The translations under genes were made by a program, and so were the position numbers. Positions 18,689 to 26,989 of a DNA stretch of 64,000 nucleotides are shown here, in pieces. The stretch is from Natronoglycomyces albus. GTDB taxonomy: Bacteria; Actinomycetota; Actinomycetes; Mycobacteriales; Micromonosporaceae. The notes below the pieces were generated by a model. The model had not been told where the DNA came from, ran no database searches, and saw only the letters and a list, made by a program, of their open reading frames with translations. Numbering within the stretch: position 1 is the stretch's first letter; each line of letters starts with the position of its first letter. The DNA is taken from contig NZ_CP070496.1 of the NCBI RefSeq assembly GCF_016925535.1, forward strand, positions 372,001 through 436,000, written 5' to 3'.

Positions 18689-19765
18689 ATGACTAGGCCG
18701 TTGCGCGAGGATCTGCTCGCTCTCCCGAAGTATGTACCCGGCAAGAGCCCCGAACAGGTTGCCGCCCAACTGGGCTTGGACCGGGCCGTGAAGCTGGCTA
18801 GCAATGAAGTCGCGTATGGGCCACTGCCCGGTGTGCCGGAGGCTATCGGCGCGGCGGCGGCCTCGGTCAACCGATACCCGGACATGGGTGTGGTGGCGCT
18901 CAAGGGAGCGTTGAGCCAACGCCTGGGCGTGGACACCGAGCGCATCACCGTCGGTTGTGGATCGGTGGGTCTGCTCATGCACCTCATGGCCGCGATCGCC
19001 GAACCAGGCGCTGAAGTCGTGTATTCCTGGCGCTCCTTCGAGGCCTATCCGATCGCCGTGCAGATCGCGCAAATGAACAGCGTGCGCGTGCCCAACACCG
19101 CCGACCACCGGCACAATCTGGAGGCGATGGCGGAAGCGATCGGCCCCAAGACGAAGGCGGTGTTCGTGTGCAACCCGAACAACCCCACCGGGGAGTCGCT
19201 GACGGCCGCTGAGATCACGGCTTTCTTGGACAAGGTGCCCTCCGACGTGCTCGTGGTCATCGACGAGGCTTACCGCGAATTCGTGACCGACCCGGACGTG
19301 CCCGACGGTTTGGAACTGTATGGTGACCGCGAAAATGTGGTCATCTTGCGCACGTTCTCCAAGGCCTGGGGTCTGGCGGGTCTGCGCGCTGGCTACCTGA
19401 TCGGTTCGCCTGATGTGGCCCAGACTGTTCACAAGATCGTGGTGCCCTTCAGCGTGAACTCGCTGGCGCAAGCGGCGGCGGTGGCGGCGCTTGCCGCCGA
19501 GGAGGAAATGCGGCGGCGGGTGGACGAGGTGGTGCAGCAGCGCGAGCGGGTCCTCGCTGAGGCCCGCAAGCTCATCGACGGCGTGCCGGGGACGCAGACG
19601 AACTTTGTGTGGCTTCCGTTGCGGGACCGGGCTGTGGAGTTTGCGCAGTTGACCGAGTCGAAGGCTGTGACGGTGCGTCCGTTCGCAGGGGACGGGGTGC
19701 GCGTTTCGATCGGCACGCCCGAGGAGAACGACCTGTTCTTGGAGATCCTGCACACCTGGAAGTAG
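18689..19765 (+). CDS. HisC-like aromatic/histidinol-phosphate aminotransferase
   Basis: A 358-residue class I/II PLP aminotransferase. Motifs: KLASNEVAYGPLPGV near the N-terminus, CNPNNPTGE, VVIDEAYREF, and the PLP-lysine segment TFSKAWGLAGLRAGYLIG, with the C-terminal GVRVSIGTPEEN. ATG 18689 is 10 bp after GAGGAAAG. This subfamily includes HisC and the actinobacterial Pat enzyme that acts on phenylalanine and tyrosine. There are no his genes nearby, and hppD upstream needs an aromatic transaminase, so an aromatic role is favoured but not proven. It follows the RDD gene closely and ends at a strong hairpin. Confidence 0.88.
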   Translation: MTRPLREDLLALPKYVPGKSPEQVAAQLGLDRAVKLASNEVAYGPLPGVPEAIGAAAASVNRYPDMGVVALKGALSQRLGVDTERITVGCGSVGLLMHLMAAIAEPGAEVVYSWRSFEAYPIAVQIAQMNSVRVPNTADHRHNLEAMAEAIGPKTKAVFVCNPNNPTGESLTAAEITAFLDKVPSDVLVVIDEAYREFVTDPDVPDGLELYGDRENVVILRTFSKAWGLAGLRAGYLIGSPDVAQTVHKIVVPFSVNSLAQAAAVAALAAEEEMRRRVDEVVQQRERVLAEARKLIDGVPGTQTNFVWLPLRDRAVEFAQLTESKAVTVRPFAGDGVRVSIGTPEENDLFLEILHTWK

Positions 19766-19881
19766 CGGATAGGTCGATTGTGGGTTTTCTGACTAGCTCA
19801 TGCTCGGCCTCATCTGTGCCTGGCGCGGCCTGAGGTTGGGCCGGTGGTGAGGACACTGGGACACGTACGGACCCATAACAC

Positions 19882-19915
19882 AGTGGTGGCCCGCGCGAAT
19901 GCGCGGGCCACCACT
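19882..19915 (+). terminator. rho-independent terminator after the aminotransferase
   Basis: AGTGGTGGCCCGCGC (19882-19896) and GCGCGGGCCACCACT (19901-19915) form a perfect 15-bp stem with a GAAT loop, followed by a T-containing stretch. Confidence 0.85.
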
Positions 19916-20142
19916 GACGTGTGTCTTTACTCTTATTGGAGGATCGGCCGATGCCTGGAGGCCGTGCCCTGTGGGCCCATGATCAAAGGCGGGCCCGCCG
20001 CAGGCGGCAGCGCGAAAACCCAGGTGGGCGAGTGTCTGGCCGAATAACGAGAATCCATCAAAGCGAATTTTTCTCACCCTGGGACCCCCCGATTTTATTG
20101 TCCCAAGAATCGAATTATGGAGTCAAGGAGTTCATTTCCGCC

Positions 20143-20151
20143 TGTGGATAA
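20143..20151 (-). promoter_or_regulatory. DnaA box (perfect 9-mer)
   Basis: The minus strand reads TTATCCACA, the canonical DnaA-binding 9-mer, in intergenic DNA. A second perfect copy is at 22471. Single boxes can titrate DnaA or regulate nearby genes; this is not an origin by itself. Confidence 0.5.
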
Positions 20152-20191
20152 CGCCTCCGGCTGGTGGTTTCCGCAGCTGCGCGAGCGGGAT

Positions 20192-20716
20192 TTATGCTCC
20201 GTCAGTGTCTTTGGCTTGCCTGTCCTGCTTGCGGGCGCGGTTGTCCTTAGTCTTCTTTTCGTCCACTAGGTCACCGTCGAGGGCGTCTTCGGCGTCGGCG
20301 ACCTTTTCGGCCACCGAGTCTATGATCTTGACGCCATCGACTCCCACCCGTTGCTCGCCGCGGGTTCGCATGTTGGAGTAGGTGCGCTGGGTGGCCTCCC
20401 CGGCGGCCTTCGACGCGGCGGCGACCTTTTTCCATCCTTCGCGCGCGCCATCCTTGACCTGCTCGGAGTCAATGCTCCGCACCTTCTCAAAGCCCTTGGT
20501 GGTGCTTTCTTTCACTCGGTGCGATGCGGTCTCGAACTTCTCGGAGACCTTGAGCTTCTCACTGGCCTTGCTCAAAGCCGTCGGTACTTCCTTGATCTTT
20601 TCGACTGTGTAATCCCCCAAGCCCGCCGCGGCATAGACAGGGCCGGGAAGCTTGCGTCCCTTGGCCTGCGTGTCATCGGTGTCGTTGGTTGAGTTGTGGT
20701 CTTCCCGCGTCATCAC
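20192..20716 (-). CDS. HBHA-like (heparin-binding haemagglutinin-type) coiled-coil protein
   Basis: A 174-residue hydrophilic helical protein. The segment GPVYAAAGLGDYTVEKIKEV (about residues 25-44) matches the N-terminal pattern of mycobacterial HBHA proteins. A long Lys/Glu-rich coiled coil follows and the end is basic and acidic mixed, without the Ala-Lys-Pro repeat of pathogenic mycobacteria. GTG 20716 or ATG 20713 may be the start, after GGAGGG; the ATG overlaps the stop of the upstream XRE gene (TGATG). The XRE-HBHA pair matches Rv0474-Rv0475 of M. tuberculosis in order. In non-pathogens a role at the membrane or lipid bodies is assumed, not known. Confidence 0.7.
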   Translation of the reverse strand: MMTREDHNSTNDTDDTQAKGRKLPGPVYAAAGLGDYTVEKIKEVPTALSKASEKLKVSEKFETASHRVKESTTKGFEKVRSIDSEQVKDGAREGWKKVAAASKAAGEATQRTYSNMRTRGEQRVGVDGVKIIDSVAEKVADAEDALDGDLVDEKKTKDNRARKQDRQAKDTDGA

Positions 20717-21165
20717 GATGCGTCCCTCCGGTCGTTAACGTCCTCACGTGCGGCATCGTTGCCGGTGATGGCGACATCGGCATCGGTAACTGGCCCGATG
20801 TCGTCATCGTCGTCCCCCAGGTCTGTTCCTTGTTCGCGAACATTTTCCCTGGTGAAAGCCTCATAGATCTCGGTTAGGGTTTCTTTTTGTCGGGTGGTGA
20901 GGTTGGGGTCGGTGGCAATGGCGGACAGGGTGGACGGCCCGTCCTTGGAGTTGAGCAGGCCCGCGCGCAGGTACATCAGCGGTGTGGAGACCTTGAGCGC
21001 GTTGGCCAGCTGTTGGAGTACCTCGGCTGAGGGCTTGCGCAGCCCACGCTCCACCTGACTTAGGTAGGGGTTGGACACGCCAGCCTGCTCGGCGAGCTGT
21101 CGCAGCGACACTTTCGCGTTGCGACGCATCTCGCGAATGAAAGATCCAATGTCTCTATCAGCCAT
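20713..21165 (-). CDS. XRE-family regulator, Rv0474-like
   Basis: A 150-residue protein that begins MADRDIGSFIREMRRNAKV. The helix-turn-helix spans about residues 8-62, with SLRQLAEQAGVSNPYLSQVE and RGLRKPSAEVLQQLANALKV. A helical segment through LTTRQKETLTEIYEAF follows, then an acidic tail. Sequence and position just before an HBHA-like gene match Rv0474 of M. tuberculosis. ATG 21165 is chosen because homologues start here and the 36-bp inverted repeat lies immediately upstream; a longer frame to 21600 runs into the opposite intergenic region. Autoregulation is likely. Confidence 0.87.
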   Translation of the reverse strand: MADRDIGSFIREMRRNAKVSLRQLAEQAGVSNPYLSQVERGLRKPSAEVLQQLANALKVSTPLMYLRAGLLNSKDGPSTLSAIATDPNLTTRQKETLTEIYEAFTRENVREQGTDLGDDDDDIGPVTDADVAITGNDAAREDVNDRRDAS

Positions 21166-21166
21166 G

Positions 21167-21202
21167 CTTGCAAAAGTGCCACAAAATGCTAGCTTTTGCA
21201 AG
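21167..21202. promoter_or_regulatory. 36-bp inverted repeat operator before the XRE gene
   Basis: CTTGCAAAAG (21167-21176) and CTTTTGCAAG (21193-21202) are exact reverse complements, starting 1 bp before the XRE start codon on the minus strand. The placement over the translation start and probable promoter suggests a self-binding site for the XRE protein. Confidence 0.6.
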
Positions 21203-21611
21203 CGTAGACTCGCTGGGGTGTACCCAGTAACATTTCTGATGGGTAAGCTCGGCACTAGCCTGTAGATTCCAAGGAGACAGACTTCGGGGCACAGCCAAGG
21301 GGATTGAGGTGGGAAGCGGACGGACATAATCTCCCCACCTGGGCCGCTTGGTCTTGGAGTCGCGCGTTGATTCCCCACCGGGGTGCTAGGCGCGGCTTGG
21401 TCCGCTTTCTGCGGATTTGTAGTGTGGCTTTGCTTACCTGCTGTACGTGGCGCTTGACATTTGTCGGCGTTGTGTCTCAGATTGCTTGCGGGCGGTGCCA
21501 ACTGGTCGTCAGCGGCCCAAACCGCCCGATAACATTTAAGATTGACGTACTCATAATCACCGCCCCGGACACGCAGCTCGGTGCGCTGCGGGTGAGGCAA
21601 GGAGGAAACTG
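21203..21611. other. divergent control region, XRE gene / fhaA
   Basis: About 410 bp with no gene I can support. It should hold the minus-strand promoter for the XRE-HBHA pair and the plus-strand promoter for the fhaA cluster. Confidence 0.5.
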
Positions 21612-22322
21612 GTGAGCGTTTTGCAACGCTTGGAGAAGCAGCTGGAGGGCCTGTTCGAGGGCACCTTCGCCAAGATGTTCAAAGGCGTTGTTCACCCGGT
21701 TGAGGTTGCCAGCGCTATGCAGCGAGAGGCGGAAACGCACAAGGCTGTCCTGGCGGGTGGACGTGTACTGGTTCCCAACCGCTACGTCATTGACTTGTCG
21801 GCGCCCGACCATGACCGGTTGGCGCCCTATGCCGCCGCGTTGGCGCAGGAGTTGGCTCAGTCGCAGGCGGAGTTCATTGGGGAGAACTCCTGGACTGTCT
21901 ATGGTGACGTCATTGTCGAGATTGAGCGTGGTGAGGGCCTAGACACGGGCATGTTCCGGGTGACGGCTGAGGTCGCGGCTCAAAATGAGCCCGATGCGGG
22001 CCCCGGTGGCAATGGTTATGGCCCAGCGCAGCATCAAGCTCCGTCTGGTCCGGTCTTGGCGGCCACGGATGGTCGCCAGTTTTCCATCAGCATGGGGTCA
22101 ACGGTGATCGGTCGCGGGGAGCAGGCGCAGGTGCGTCTGCCTGATGTCGGCATTTCGCGCCGCCACGCCCGGGTCGACTTCGATGGTCGCCAGGTTTCGG
22201 TGACTGATTTGGGTTCGACGAACGGTACTTTGGTCAACGGTCAGCGCATCACGACGGTGAGCATGCAGCCGGGCGACGTACTGCAATTGGGCACGACGTC
22301 GCTGACTCTTCAGGTCGGATAG
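21612..22322 (+). CDS. fhaA: FHA-domain protein FhaA (DUF3662 plus FHA)
   Basis: FhaA binds phosphothreonines made by PknA/PknB and controls cell-wall synthesis at the septum and poles. The 236-residue protein has the N-terminal DUF3662 domain (about 1-115; VLQRLEKQLEGLFEGTFAKM, then VLVPNRYVIDLSAPDHDRL) and a C-terminal FHA domain (about 160-236) with STVIGRGEQAQVRLPDVGIS, RRHARV and DLGSTNGTLVNG. The linker is short compared with mycobacterial FhaA. GTG 21612 is 6 bp after GGAGG. A terminator-like hairpin and 550 bp separate it from fhaB. Confidence 0.95.
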   Translation: MSVLQRLEKQLEGLFEGTFAKMFKGVVHPVEVASAMQREAETHKAVLAGGRVLVPNRYVIDLSAPDHDRLAPYAAALAQELAQSQAEFIGENSWTVYGDVIVEIERGEGLDTGMFRVTAEVAAQNEPDAGPGGNGYGPAQHQAPSGPVLAATDGRQFSISMGSTVIGRGEQAQVRLPDVGISRRHARVDFDGRQVSVTDLGSTNGTLVNGQRITTVSMQPGDVLQLGTTSLTLQVG

Positions 22323-22363
22323 TTGGCTGAGGCTAGCTGCGCGTCAGCTGGCAAGGCTCTGGG

Positions 22364-22394
22364 GAGGTGCAGAGGCCGTCTGCCGCTGCACCTC
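22364..22394 (+). terminator. hairpin after fhaA
   Basis: GAGGTGCAG (22364-22372) pairs exactly with CTGCACCTC (22386-22394), 42 bp past the fhaA stop. No T-tract follows, so strength is uncertain. Confidence 0.5.
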
Positions 22395-22470
22395 AGGGCA
22401 ACCGGTCACACGGGGTGGTCTGCGCTTTTCGCACAAGGTGGAGGTCTCGCGTTTGCGGGTGGCTTCAGAG

Positions 22471-22479
22471 TTATCCACA
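22471..22479 (+). promoter_or_regulatory. DnaA box (perfect 9-mer)
   Basis: TTATCCACA in the fhaA-fhaB intergenic region, followed within 15 bp by a related TGTGGAGAA. See also the copy at 20143. Confidence 0.5.
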
Positions 22480-22873
22480 GGGTGTGGAGAACCTCTTGCC
22501 CGCAAAAGTCCCTTTTGAGACCATGAATATGGGGACGCCCCCACATCGGTATATGTCGCTATATGGATCTTTTGGGTGGTGTGAGGTGTTCCGCACCGAA
22601 ACGCGCCGGGCTGAGCTCCCATCGCGCTTCGACATGCGATAGTTTCACCTTGGTACTTCCCAACGCCGGGCCGGTTGGCGCACCTGATTGGCAGCGCGCA
22701 ACCACGGCGACAGTCGCCTATCAGTCGCACTCGACTCATCGGGCCGCGTCACCACACCACCGCGAACCCAACGCACCCACAAACCATCTGGTCTGCAATC
22801 GAGCCTGGTTGGCTTGGGCTACGGTGTGGTGGAAGGTGCCGTGCCAGCACACCATTAAATGAAAGGGCCCCCA

Positions 22874-23341
22874 ATGCCTGAGGTCGTTGAGGCAGTAGCC
22901 CGCTACGGGTTCCTGATCCTCATCTGGTTGTTCATTTTTGCGGTGGCGCGGACGATTCGGAAAGACCTGTTCTCACTACGGCGCGTTGGGGGCGCGGCCG
23001 CGGCCGCGGGCCCGCAGCCCAGCCAACCCCAGCAATCACGCCAAGCAGCCGGAGCCCAATGGCTGGTCGTGACGCAGGGAGAACTCGCAGGTCGCCGATT
23101 CCAACTTTCTGGCCAAATGGTGACCATTGGCCGGGCGAATGATTCAACCGTCGTCATCCGCGACGACTTCGCCTCCACCCGACACGCCCGCATAGTCCCG
23201 CGCGGCGGTCAATGGGTGCTAGAGGACCTGGGTTCAACGAACGGAACCTACCTAGGACGAGCTAGAGTCACTGGACCGACCCCTGTACCACTCGGCGCGC
23301 CGATTCGCATCGGCCGCTCCTCTTTTGAGTTGCGACCATGA
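22874..23341 (+). CDS. fhaB: FHA-domain membrane protein FhaB/FipA
   Basis: A 155-residue protein. One N-terminal membrane helix (about residues 8-26, GFLILIWLFIFAVARTI) is followed by a linker and an FHA domain (about 65-155) with MVTIGRANDSTVVIRDDFAS, TRHARIVPRG and DLGSTNGTYLG. FhaB is phosphorylated by PknA/PknB and recruits partners at the division site. ATG 22874 is 7 bp after AAAGGG and gives the usual FhaB N-terminus. It overlaps pstP by 4 bp. Confidence 0.93.
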   Translation: MPEVVEAVARYGFLILIWLFIFAVARTIRKDLFSLRRVGGAAAAAGPQPSQPQQSRQAAGAQWLVVTQGELAGRRFQLSGQMVTIGRANDSTVVIRDDFASTRHARIVPRGGQWVLEDLGSTNGTYLGRARVTGPTPVPLGAPIRIGRSSFELRP

Positions 23342-24705
23342 CTTTGAACTTGCATTTTGCCGCGGTGAGCCACCGCGGGGTTGTCCGCAAAGGCAACCAA
23401 GATTCCGTATTCGCGGGGAAGAAGCTGTTGGCCATCGCCGACGGCATGGGCGGCATGGCCGCTGGCGACCTCGCCTCCGCCATCGTGATCAACACGATCA
23501 CCCGGCTGGAGACGCATGCGGACCCAGACACCGACGAATCCACCGACCCGACCGACGCCCTAGCCGACGTCGTCGTCGAATCCAACCGCCGCCTGCGAAA
23601 CGTCGTGGCCGCCGACCCCTCCAAAGAGGGAATGGGCACCACCCTCACCGCGCTGCTGTTCGACGGAGAATGGTTCTCCATGATCCACATCGGAGACTCG
23701 CGCGGTTACCGCCTGCGCTCAGGCTCCCTCGAACAGATCACCAAAGACGACACCTACGTCCAACTACTCATCGACGACGGCCGCATCACCGAAGAAGAGG
23801 CCGAACGCCACCCACAACGCTCCATGCTGCTGCGAGCCCTCGGCGCTGGCGAGATCGAACCGGCCTTCAAAACCATGCAGGCCCACCTGGGCGACCGCTT
23901 CATGCTGTGCTCCGACGGCCTCAGCGGAGTCGTCCCCTTTGCCCGCATCGAGCAGTCCCTGCTCGAAAACGACGACCCGCAAGCCGCCGCCGACGAGCTA
24001 CTACAGCTAGCCCTCGACGGCGGCGCTCCTGACAACGTGACCCTCCTGGTGGCTGACGTCGTCGAAGAACCCGTCGCCGCCGAAACGGTCATCGCCGGGG
24101 CCGCGGCCGACCAACTCATGGCCGAATCCGACACCGCCGCCCTGCCTGCCCAAAGTCCCGCCGAATCCGACATTGACGACCCGTTCGCTCAACAGGCCAC
24201 CGAACCGGACGAAACCTCCGCCGAAGAGGTCGAGGCCACCGAAGAGACCACCGACGAACCTGAGGACAAGCCACGCCGCCGCGCTGGCAAAGTCTGGGCC
24301 TGGATCATCGGCGTACTGCTCATACTCGGACTTCTCGCCGCTGGAGCCGCCTGGTACCTGCAGTCGCAGTTCTATGTGGGCGTTAGCGACGAGGGCAACA
24401 TGGCGATCTATCGCGGCGTTCCGGTTGAAGTGGCCGGCGTGTCCGCCTCGTGGCTGGAAATCGAATCCCAGCGCAGTGTCGACGATGCCACCGCTGAAGT
24501 CCGCGCCGAATTGGAAGCCGGCATCAGCGCCGAGGACCTTGCCCAAGCCGAGGGCATTCTCGCCGACCTGTCGGATAGCTCCAGCCACAACGACAACCTG
24601 TTGCCGCTGTGCGAGGTCGCCACCGATGAGGAAATCGACCCGGACGACGAGGATGATTCCTCGGCCCAAAGTGACCCGATCACCACGAACTGCCGCGACG
24701 ACTAA
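23338..24705 (+). CDS. pstP: PP2C-type Ser/Thr protein phosphatase PstP
   Basis: PstP removes phosphate from PknA, PknB and their targets. The 455-residue membrane protein has a cytoplasmic PP2C domain (about 1-240) with RKGNQDSVF, IADGMGGMAAGDLAS, GMGTTLTALLF, HIGDSRGYRLRSG, CSDGLSGVV and PDNVTLLVADV, which hold the metal-binding Asp residues. An acidic linker of about 80 residues, one membrane helix (about 322-345) and an extracellular domain of about 110 residues follow. ATG 23338 overlaps the fhaB stop. The acidic linker and tail are unusually rich in Asp/Glu. Confidence 0.96.
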   Translation: MTLNLHFAAVSHRGVVRKGNQDSVFAGKKLLAIADGMGGMAAGDLASAIVINTITRLETHADPDTDESTDPTDALADVVVESNRRLRNVVAADPSKEGMGTTLTALLFDGEWFSMIHIGDSRGYRLRSGSLEQITKDDTYVQLLIDDGRITEEEAERHPQRSMLLRALGAGEIEPAFKTMQAHLGDRFMLCSDGLSGVVPFARIEQSLLENDDPQAAADELLQLALDGGAPDNVTLLVADVVEEPVAAETVIAGAAADQLMAESDTAALPAQSPAESDIDDPFAQQATEPDETSAEEVEATEETTDEPEDKPRRRAGKVWAWIIGVLLILGLLAAGAAWYLQSQFYVGVSDEGNMAIYRGVPVEVAGVSASWLEIESQRSVDDATAEVRAELEAGISAEDLAQAEGILADLSDSSSHNDNLLPLCEVATDEEIDPDDEDDSSAQSDPITTNCRDD

Positions 24706-24723
24706 TCGGTAGGAAGAGAAACG

Positions 24724-26646
24724 ATGTCCCAGGCGAAGGCTGTTGCGTCCAAACCCAAGGGTGACGACGACACCCCCATGACCCCGACATCGGGCATGCC
24801 TAAGCGCATTGGGCGCCAGCTGTATCTCATCGGGCTGTCCGTCATCGCCCTGTTCGCCTTGGAACTGGCCATCGAGATGGCGCTCAACGACAACGAGCCC
24901 ACCTCGAATGTTTTCATCCTGCCCGCGACCATCGGCGTATTGCTACTGCTGGCCTTTGGCATCGTGCAGTGGCTCGCCCCGCACGCGGACCCGATCTTCC
25001 TGCCTGTCATCGGCTTTATGAGCGGCCTGGGCCTGGTGTATGTGCGCCGCTTGAACGTGCACGACAATGGCATCACGGTCGACGCCAGTATCTTCTCTGG
25101 CACCGGTGGCCGCCAACTCATGTCGTTCATAGCGGCGCTGGTGGTCTTCGCCGTCGTGCTGTGGTTTGTCAAGAGCCACCGCGACCTCATCAAGTACGCC
25201 TATACCTTGGGCTTCCTGGGGGTCTTCCTCGCCGCGCTGCCTGGTTTGCTGCCCGCTTCCATCTCCGGTGGCGCGTACGGCTCCAAACGCTGGATCAACT
25301 TCCCCGGCTTCGCCGTCCAGCCCGCCGAGTTCGCGAAGTTCATGCTGTTGATCTTCTTCGCCTACTATTTGGTGCGTAAACGCGATGTCTTGAGCGTCGC
25401 GGGAGCGAAGTTCTTGGGTGTGCAGTGGCCCCGCGCCAAGGACCTCCTGCCAGTGGTCGTGTTGTGGATGGGCAGTATGTCCATGCTGGTGTTGGAACGC
25501 GACCTGGGCTCCTCCTTGTTGTTCTTCGGCATGTTCGTGTCGATGCTGTACATGGTCACCCGCCGGGTTAGCTGGATTCTTATCGGCCTGACATCGTTTG
25601 TGGCCGGGTGTGTCGCGATCTATCCGTTCTTCGACCACCTTCAGTTGCGGGTGCGCATCTGGCTGGACCCCTTCAACGCCGATTACGTGTACGGCGACTC
25701 CCATCAGCTGGTGCAGGGCCTTATCGCCATGGGTTCTGGCGGGCTGCTAGGAAACGGCCCGGGCGCTGGGCACCCACTGGAGGTGGCGTTCGCCGACTCG
25801 GACTTCATTCTGGCAAGTTTGGGCGAGGAACTTGGCATGGTCGGCCTCATCGCCGTCTTGGTGCTGTACGCGCTCATAGTGGTGCGGGCGTTCAAGACCG
25901 GTCTGATGCTGCGCGACCAGTTTGGCAAGATCTTGGCGGCTGGCCTGGGCTTTGGCTTGGGATTCCAGGTGTTCGTCATTTGCGCTGGTGTCACCGGGTT
26001 GATCCCGTTGACCGGTTTCACCGCCCCATGGCTGTCCCTGGGTGGCTCCTCGATGGTGGCCAACTGGGTGCTCGCGGCGTTGTTGATCCGGCTTTCGCAT
26101 GAGTCGCGCAAACCGTGGCAGCCGGGCTATGGCCTCAACAAGGTGGAGGCCCCGCCCGAGTACTGGGAGAAGCAGCGGGAGAAAGAGGCGCGGGAACGTG
26201 CCGCTGTCGAGGCACTGGAACAGCGTAAAGTCGCGGCCGTGGCCGACAATCCCACCGAGCTGGTGTCGCTGCCCAGAACCCAAGATGAGGAGGCCGACCT
26301 CACCTCGTCGGGCACCCGCGAGGAATCGTTGGTGGACCTGGAGGAGCCTGTCTCCGGCAGCCCGGTGCAGGAGTACTCCTCTCCGCCGCGACATTCCACC
26401 ACTGACGTCTCACCGGGCCACCAGCCCTACGCGGAGGGAACTCCGCAGGACCCGGCTGGTCCAACGCCTTCGGGGCCACAATCCTATGGCCAACCCTCGC
26501 CCGCATCTGGCGGCCCAAGCCATAGCGGCCACCAGTGGCCGCGCTTTTCCGATGACACCTTCGCCGGTCACGACGAGTCCGACTCATCGCAACATCGCAA
26601 ATCAGAGGGCGACACCGGCCCCGGTGACAACGGTTCTCACCGCTAA
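24724..26646 (+). CDS. rodA: FtsW/RodA/SpoVE-family peptidoglycan polymerase
   Basis: SEDS proteins polymerise lipid II into glycan strands together with a class B PBP. The 640-residue protein has about twelve membrane helices within residues 30-460, with SEDS motifs GSKRWINFPGFAVQPAEFAK, LVLERDLGSSLLFFGMF and GLIPLTGFTAPWLSLGGSSM. A disordered cytoplasmic tail of about 170 residues follows. The place between pstP and pbpA is that of rodA (also annotated ftsW) in Actinobacteria. Start ATG 24724 follows AGGAAGAG. A strong hairpin follows the stop. Confidence 0.95.
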   Translation: MSQAKAVASKPKGDDDTPMTPTSGMPKRIGRQLYLIGLSVIALFALELAIEMALNDNEPTSNVFILPATIGVLLLLAFGIVQWLAPHADPIFLPVIGFMSGLGLVYVRRLNVHDNGITVDASIFSGTGGRQLMSFIAALVVFAVVLWFVKSHRDLIKYAYTLGFLGVFLAALPGLLPASISGGAYGSKRWINFPGFAVQPAEFAKFMLLIFFAYYLVRKRDVLSVAGAKFLGVQWPRAKDLLPVVVLWMGSMSMLVLERDLGSSLLFFGMFVSMLYMVTRRVSWILIGLTSFVAGCVAIYPFFDHLQLRVRIWLDPFNADYVYGDSHQLVQGLIAMGSGGLLGNGPGAGHPLEVAFADSDFILASLGEELGMVGLIAVLVLYALIVVRAFKTGLMLRDQFGKILAAGLGFGLGFQVFVICAGVTGLIPLTGFTAPWLSLGGSSMVANWVLAALLIRLSHESRKPWQPGYGLNKVEAPPEYWEKQREKEARERAAVEALEQRKVAAVADNPTELVSLPRTQDEEADLTSSGTREESLVDLEEPVSGSPVQEYSSPPRHSTTDVSPGHQPYAEGTPQDPAGPTPSGPQSYGQPSPASGGPSHSGHQWPRFSDDTFAGHDESDSSQHRKSEGDTGPGDNGSHR

Positions 26647-26648
26647 CC

Positions 26649-26675
26649 GGCATCGCGCCGACTCGGCGCGATGCC
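26649..26675 (+). terminator. hairpin after rodA
   Basis: GGCATCGCGCCGA (26649-26661) and TCGGCGCGATGCC (26663-26675) are exact reverse complements around one base, 3 bp after the rodA stop. It may attenuate transcription into pbpA; there is no long T-tract. Confidence 0.6.
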
Positions 26676-26989
26676 TTGCCGAGCCCGAAGGTGGGCCTCA
26701 CAGCTGCTCATCCCACCCCACTGGCCCGGTGCCACCCCCTTGCCCCTCCACGCACTAAAGCGTCATGGTCGAGAACCAGACCTGACCGGAACTGGAAGGC
26801 TGCGCGCCCGGGCGAGACGATGTCGGCGAACGGTGGACAAACCCTCGCCGCATCGGCCAAGGTGGTATCCGAGGCTCAACCACGGTGTGCGCGGGCGCGA
26901 CGTCTTGTCGCACCTGGATTCCCCACACCACCTAGGCACGTGGGATCGCACCTGAGTGGGCCCTCAGACCCCGGGAGGGAGGGGAGTCG
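26676..26989. other. intergenic, rodA to first pbpA
   Basis: About 315 bp with no supported gene. The pbpA ribosome binding site GGGAGGGAGGGGAG is at 26973-26986. Confidence 0.5.

Larger units (their letters stand above)
19766..20191. other. intergenic, aminotransferase to HBHA-like gene
   Basis: Convergent region of 426 bp. It contains the aminotransferase terminator (19882-19915) and a DnaA-box 9-mer (20143-20151). The rest shows nothing I can assign. Confidence 0.5.
22323..22873. other. intergenic, fhaA to fhaB
   Basis: 551 bp, unusual because fhaA and fhaB are often close. It contains a hairpin (22364-22394), a perfect DnaA box (22471-22479), a small AAAAG-TCC-CTTTT hairpin near 22505, and presumably a fresh promoter for fhaB. 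No gene is recognisable. Confidence 0.5.

Noticed and set aside
20143-22479. Replication origin
   Set aside because: Only two perfect DnaA boxes, no cluster, no AT-rich unwinding region and no dnaA/dnaN genes.
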